Positions 6,948 through 10,168 of a stretch of 10,168 nucleotides of DNA are shown here, in pieces. The notes below the pieces were generated by a model. The model was not told the DNA's origin. It was given only the letters and a program-made list of their open reading frames with translations, and did no database searches. Within the stretch, counting starts at the first letter, position 1. Each line of letters starts with the position of its first letter. The stretch is from NCBI GenBank assembly GCA_004298075.1, contig SCRK01000222.1:1-10168 (forward strand). Reading direction: 5' to 3'. Source of the DNA: a bacterium (GTDB taxonomy: Bacteria > Omnitrophota > Gorgyraeia > Gygaellales > Profunditerraquicolaceae). The position numbers were made by a program, and so were the translations under genes.

Positions 6948-7325
6948 ATGGCGAAGATATTGATCGTGGATGATGACGCAAAAGAGCTTGAACTCTATCA
7001 GGATATTTTATTGAGCCAGGGATTCGATGTTCTGACCGCCGGTAACGGTGAAGACGGCCTGAAGCTCGCCATTGACAATCTCCCCGATCTGATACTTCTC
7101 GATGTGATGATGCCGAAGAAAGACGGAGGCAAGGTGTCCCAGGACCTATTGAGAAATGATAAGACCAAAAATATACCCGTAATATATCTCACCAGTATAA
7201 TCACCGAGGAAGAGGTCAAGGCGCAGCACGGAAGGGTTTCCGGAAGGTTTATTATTTCCAAATCCTCTAACCGGGCAGAGCTTATCCAAAGAATAAAAGA
7301 AGTCCTTTCTGCCGGCGGTAAATAG
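6948..7325 (+). CDS. Stand-alone response regulator receiver protein
   Basis: A 125-residue CheY-like receiver with no output domain. The acidic pocket is Asp8, Asp9 and Asp10 after strand 1, and the phosphoacceptor is Asp52 in LILLDVMMP. Thr82 (IPVIYLTS) is the conserved Thr/Ser after strand 4, and Lys105 is the conserved Lys at the end of strand 5. Two points depart from the usual pattern. Lys105 is followed by Ser-Ser rather than the common Pro, and the segment before it (GRVSGRFIISK, 95-105) lacks the usual G-A-D-D-Y/F pattern, so the signalling face may be altered. The gene leads a cluster with a sensor kinase 25 bases downstream, its likely phosphodonor. With no DNA-binding domain, output must be by protein contact or phosphotransfer. 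The start is set by the AAGGAGG at 6935-6941. An ATG at 6942 would add only two residues. Confidence 0.92.
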   Translation: MAKILIVDDDAKELELYQDILLSQGFDVLTAGNGEDGLKLAIDNLPDLILLDVMMPKKDGGKVSQDLLRNDKTKNIPVIYLTSIITEEEVKAQHGRVSGRFIISKSSNRAELIQRIKEVLSAGGK

Positions 7326-7350
7326 CGCGCAAGAAGGTGATAGGGAAAAC

Positions 7351-9051
7351 ATGAGGGTACAAACAAAAATAATATTTTTACTCTTTTCGATCGTTATGGT
7401 GTTTGCTTCTTCTCTTCTTTTGCAGAGGGTGTTTGAGAAGCAAAGGCTGATCACTTTATTATCCAATGAAGAAAAACAGATGCAGCTGGTTTTTGAAAAG
7501 ATACTTGAACTTAAGGGCGAAACACTAAATACCTTAGCTTACGATTATACTCATTGGGATGAGATGGTCAATTTCACAGCCGGCAGGGATAAGGGCTGGG
7601 CTGTTGAAAATATCAATACCGCCTTACCCGCTTTCAACGCGAATGTAATATGGATATATTCTCTAGATGGTTCCCTTATCTACTCCGTAGATGATCTTAA
7701 GGGCCGCGGCCTCAAAGAGCAGCTTTTTCCCGAAAATAGGATAAGCGGGATTTTTGCCAACGGGCCTTTCTGTCATTTTTATATCAATACCTCAAAAGGT
7801 ATTCTTGAGATCCGCGGCGCCAGCATTCACCCGAGCAAAGATGTGGAGAGAAAGACTCCCGCGCAAGGCTATTTTCTGGCCGGCCGCCTCTGGGATAAAG
7901 GTTATATCGATGAAATTGCCAAGTTATGCGGATGCGATATAACCGTAACCGCTCTCTCGGAAAAGAAAGAAGCGCCCGTTGTCTCAAATCCGCAAAAAGG
8001 GACAATTGCTTTCAGCCGGATCCTTATGGGGCCGGAAGGGAAGCCGGCGTTTGAAATAACCGTCCGGAAAGAATCCCAGCTGATCAAGGATTTTAACCTC
8101 GGTTATAAGAACTTTTTCTTTATAATGACGGCGTTCCTGGGGATATTTTTGATCATTTTCATAGTTTTGCTGACCAGGTGGGTCAAGACCCCGCTTCAGT
8201 TGATATCCGGCGCCTTAAAAAATGAGAATACTGAATGCGCGGTCGCGCTGCAAAAAGATCAAACCGAATTCGGCGACATCATCCGCGTGATCAGCCGGTT
8301 CTTTGAGCAGAAGCATGAACTTGAAAGAGCGAAGCTTCAGGCAGATGCCGCCAATCGCGCGAAATCCGAATTTTTGGCCAATATGTCCCATGAGTTAAGG
8401 ACCCCCCTTAACGCTATCATTGGTTTTGCCGAGGTCCTGCAGGACCAATATTTTGGCCAGTTGAATGAAAAGCAGCGAAAATACGTGGATAACATTAATA
8501 CCAGCGGCAGGCATCTTTTAGGCCTGATCAATGATATATTGGACCTCTCCAAAGTAGAAGCCGGGAAAATGGAGCTTGAGCCGGAAAAGTTGTCTTTAAA
8601 AAAAGATGTTCTTGAACCCTCGCTTACCCTGCTTCAGGAGAAGTGCCTCAAGCACAATATAGGTTTGTCTTTGGATATCCAATCTCAGGCCGATATTAAC
8701 ATATCAGCGGATCCAAAGAAGCTTAAGCAGATAATGTTCAATCTTTTAAGCAACGCGGTTAAATTCACCCCGGACGGCGGCAGGGTTGAGGTAAGCGCGA
8801 AACTGGCCGCGGCGGATTTTATAGAGATCTCCGTAAAAGACACCGGCATCGGGATAAAGCCCGCTGACCTTTCGAAACTCTTTCAGACCTTTAGCCAGAT
8901 CGAATCCGGCTATTCCAAAACTGTTGAAGGCACGGGCTTGGGCCTTGCCTTAACCAAGAAACTAGTTGAGCTTCACGGAGGGGAGATCCGGGTAGAGAGT
9001 GAATTTGGCAAAGGCTCTAAGTTTATATTCACCATACCCGTTAAATCATAG
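7351..9051 (+). CDS. CHASE4 sensor histidine kinase
   Basis: A 566-residue membrane-bound histidine kinase. Span 1 is at about 5-24. The periplasmic part (about 25-253) opens with the CHASE4 hallmark YDYTHWDEM (64-72), so it is an extracytoplasmic sensor with an unknown ligand. Span 2 is at about 254-276, followed by a HAMP-like linker (about 277-325) with the conserved Pro-Leu after the membrane and a D-x-T-E-F-G-D-I-I segment. A short coiled coil leads to HisKA, with phospho-acceptor His347 in MSHELRTPLNAIIGF. The HATPase domain shows the N box with Asn468 (LLSNAVKFT), the G1 box Asp497 (DTGIGI), an F-box (FQTFSQIES) and the G2 box GTGLGL (527-532), all intact. No receiver domain is fused. 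A GAAGGTGAT ribosome binding site lies 9 bases before the ATG. The flanking receivers are its likely substrates. Confidence 0.95.
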   Translation: MRVQTKIIFLLFSIVMVFASSLLLQRVFEKQRLITLLSNEEKQMQLVFEKILELKGETLNTLAYDYTHWDEMVNFTAGRDKGWAVENINTALPAFNANVIWIYSLDGSLIYSVDDLKGRGLKEQLFPENRISGIFANGPFCHFYINTSKGILEIRGASIHPSKDVERKTPAQGYFLAGRLWDKGYIDEIAKLCGCDITVTALSEKKEAPVVSNPQKGTIAFSRILMGPEGKPAFEITVRKESQLIKDFNLGYKNFFFIMTAFLGIFLIIFIVLLTRWVKTPLQLISGALKNENTECAVALQKDQTEFGDIIRVISRFFEQKHELERAKLQADAANRAKSEFLANMSHELRTPLNAIIGFAEVLQDQYFGQLNEKQRKYVDNINTSGRHLLGLINDILDLSKVEAGKMELEPEKLSLKKDVLEPSLTLLQEKCLKHNIGLSLDIQSQADINISADPKKLKQIMFNLLSNAVKFTPDGGRVEVSAKLAAADFIEISVKDTGIGIKPADLSKLFQTFSQIESGYSKTVEGTGLGLALTKKLVELHGGEIRVESEFGKGSKFIFTIPVKS

Positions 9052-9055
9052 CGCG

Positions 9056-9427
9056 ATGGCCAAGAAAATACTTATTGTGGATGATAACGAGAATAACCGG
9101 TTATTGTTGTCGGATATCCTGCAATACCGCGGCTATGAGATCTTAGAGGCAGAGGATGGGGAGAAGGGCGTAAGCATGGCGGGTGAGCTTAAACCGGATC
9201 TGATCCTTTTGGATATGCAGATGCCGGGGATAGATGGATTCGCGGCGGCAAAAATGCTTAAAAGCGGGCCCCTGACCAAAGATATAAAGGTGATCGTGGT
9301 AACCAGCTTTGCCATGAAGGGGGACAGGGAGAAGATCATTGCCCTGGGCGTTGACGATTATGTCGCAAAACCAATAGATACCAGGCAGTTCCCTGTTTTG
9401 GTGGAAAAACACATCGGCCCGGCTTGA
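9056..9427 (+). CDS. Stand-alone response regulator receiver protein, DivK-like
   Basis: A 123-residue single-domain receiver with all key residues: Asp9 and Asp10 of the acidic pocket, phosphoacceptor Asp53 (LILLDMQMPGIDGF), Thr83 (VIVVTS) and Lys105 followed by Pro (DDYVAKPID). The VDDNENNRLLLSDIL opening and FAMKGDREK after strand 4 resemble the DivK-type and hybrid-kinase-type receivers that act in phosphorelays or by allosteric contact. The ATG at 9056 is 4 bases after the kinase stop, with no Shine-Dalgarno sequence of its own, so translation is probably coupled to the kinase. A GTG at 8999 inside the kinase gene is in frame but would add 19 residues unlike any receiver, so I reject it. 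The stop touches a possible TTG start of the next gene. Confidence 0.93.
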   Translation: MAKKILIVDDNENNRLLLSDILQYRGYEILEAEDGEKGVSMAGELKPDLILLDMQMPGIDGFAAAKMLKSGPLTKDIKVIVVTSFAMKGDREKIIALGVDDYVAKPIDTRQFPVLVEKHIGPA

Positions 9428-9474
9428 TCAGCCTGATAAGCAAGGCACGCTTCCTCCTCTACGATAAGAAGATA

Positions 9475-10168
9475 ATGGATAACATCAATAAGGCCGCAAA
9501 ATTTATCTATATCTTTCTGATCGCTTATATTTGTTTGCTCCCCTTTTATTACTACCCGGCAGGATATTTTACAGTTTTTAAGATCCCCTTAATTAAATAT
9601 TTCCCGCTTATTTTGATCACAGCCCTCTTTGCTATCTCGGCAGTCAAACTCTCCTTTCGCGTAAAACCAGCTAAAGAAGATACCCTTAAATTGTGCGTTT
9701 TATTATATTTCTTTTTAACCCTCTTTAGCGGAGCAGGGACAGCTTATTATCCGATCAGCGTCTTTAAAGCGCTCTATTACGCGGCAACGGGATTGCTGAT
9801 TTATTTTATTATTTCTTCCTGGGATCTGAGCATCGCGTTGAAAGTGTATTTTTTAAGATCAATAGTATTCATTGGCTTTCTGGTAAGTTTATATGGGATT
9901 ATAACCTTGCTCCTGGGCAGGGATCTGCTCTTCGGTTATTTGCAATACTCTAAAAGCAATTTAATCGGACCGGACATTTGGCTGAAGATGGGGAGGATAT
10001 CTTCTTCTTTGGGCAATCCGTTGTTCCTGGGAGGAGTCCTGTCTTTATTATTCCCCATTTCGGTTTATCTATATTTGCTTGATCAAAAGGAAAAGAAGTT
10101 CCCCGGCATTTTTATGGCAGGGCAGGCCGTAGTAATATTCCTGGGATTGCTCCTTACTTTTTCTATCG
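9475..10168 (+). CDS. O-antigen ligase/polymerase family membrane protein, N-terminal part (cut by right window edge)
   Basis: An open frame runs to the window end without a stop, giving about 231 residues from the ATG at 9475. It is very hydrophobic, with about six or seven spans. The segment GRISSSLGNPLFLGGVLSLLFP (split here by position: 179-200) matches the RxxGTxGNPNFLG-type signature of the O-antigen ligase/Wzy-like family (PF04932), whose members ligate or polymerise surface glycans on the periplasmic side of the inner membrane. The catalytic periplasmic loop would lie beyond the edge, so ligase and polymerase cannot be told apart. The start is uncertain. A TTG at 9424 overlaps the receiver stop and would add 17 residues, while the ATG at 9475 lies just before the first membrane span but has only a weak AAGAAG upstream. 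The frame directly follows the two-component cluster and is likely co-transcribed with it. Confidence 0.75.
   Translation, partial: MDNINKAAKFIYIFLIAYICLLPFYYYPAGYFTVFKIPLIKYFPLILITALFAISAVKLSFRVKPAKEDTLKLCVLLYFFLTLFSGAGTAYYPISVFKALYYAATGLLIYFIISSWDLSIALKVYFLRSIVFIGFLVSLYGIITLLLGRDLLFGYLQYSKSNLIGPDIWLKMGRISSSLGNPLFLGGVLSLLFPISVYLYLLDQKEKKFPGIFMAGQAVVIFLGLLLTFSI

Noticed and set aside
6788..6973. A 61-codon plus-strand frame between the RND gene and the first receiver
   Set aside because: It crosses the predicted promoter, hairpin and ribosome binding site of the receiver gene, overlaps the receiver start in another frame, has no ribosome binding site of its own and resembles no family I know.
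8999..9058. Upstream GTG start for the second receiver
   Set aside because: It would overlap the kinase gene by more than 50 bases and add residues unlike any receiver N-terminus. The ATG at 9056 gives the canonical MAKKILIVDD opening.

Overview
The window reads as ordinary chromosomal DNA of a Gram-negative (diderm) bacterium. Evidence for an outer membrane is a TolC-type channel with a signal peptide, an RND pump and the start of a putative O-antigen ligase/polymerase. GC content looks moderate. Gene style (tight ATGA overlaps, stand-alone receiver proteins beside a hybrid-free histidine kinase) would suit an uncultured lineage such as Candidatus Omnitrophota or a deltaproteobacterial-like group. 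That placement is a guess from general impression and no marker gene is present. I see no RNA genes, CRISPR arrays, insertion sequences, attachment sites or phage genes.

Layout. (1) 1-473, minus strand: N-terminal 157 residues of a major facilitator superfamily exporter, cut by the left edge. (2) 474-588: divergent promoter region. (3) 589-1814, plus strand: a TSUP (TauE/SafE) anion permease overlapping a small DUF1634 membrane protein. (4) 1815-1945: a strong sigma70-type promoter, then 1946-6773: MarR-type regulator, TolC-like outer membrane channel and an AcrB-like RND (HAE1) permease, forming a self-regulated efflux operon. No periplasmic adaptor gene is present. (5) 6774-6947: a promoter and a hairpin followed by a T-run, then 6948-9427: stand-alone receiver, CHASE4-HAMP-HisKA-HATPase sensor kinase, second DivK-like stand-alone receiver. 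(6) about 9424/9475 to the right edge: multi-span membrane protein with the RxxxxxGNPxFLG-type signature of the O-antigen ligase family, cut by the window end.

How they work together. The MarR protein probably represses its own promoter and releases it when a small molecule binds, inducing the TolC/RND export pair; the adaptor must come from elsewhere. The kinase senses something in the periplasm through CHASE4 and can phosphorylate one or both flanking receivers. Neither receiver has a DNA-binding domain, so output is probably by protein-protein contact or onward phosphotransfer. The TSUP/DUF1634 pair is a known neighbour association and probably one transport unit for a sulfur-containing or organic anion.

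Nothing here looks like an undescribed defence or mobile system. The points most worth a second look are the adaptor-less MarR-TolC-RND operon, the near-leaderless promoter of the MFS gene, the terminator-like hairpin inside the predicted leader of the first receiver gene, and the two-receiver/kinase cluster running directly into a cell-surface polysaccharide gene.
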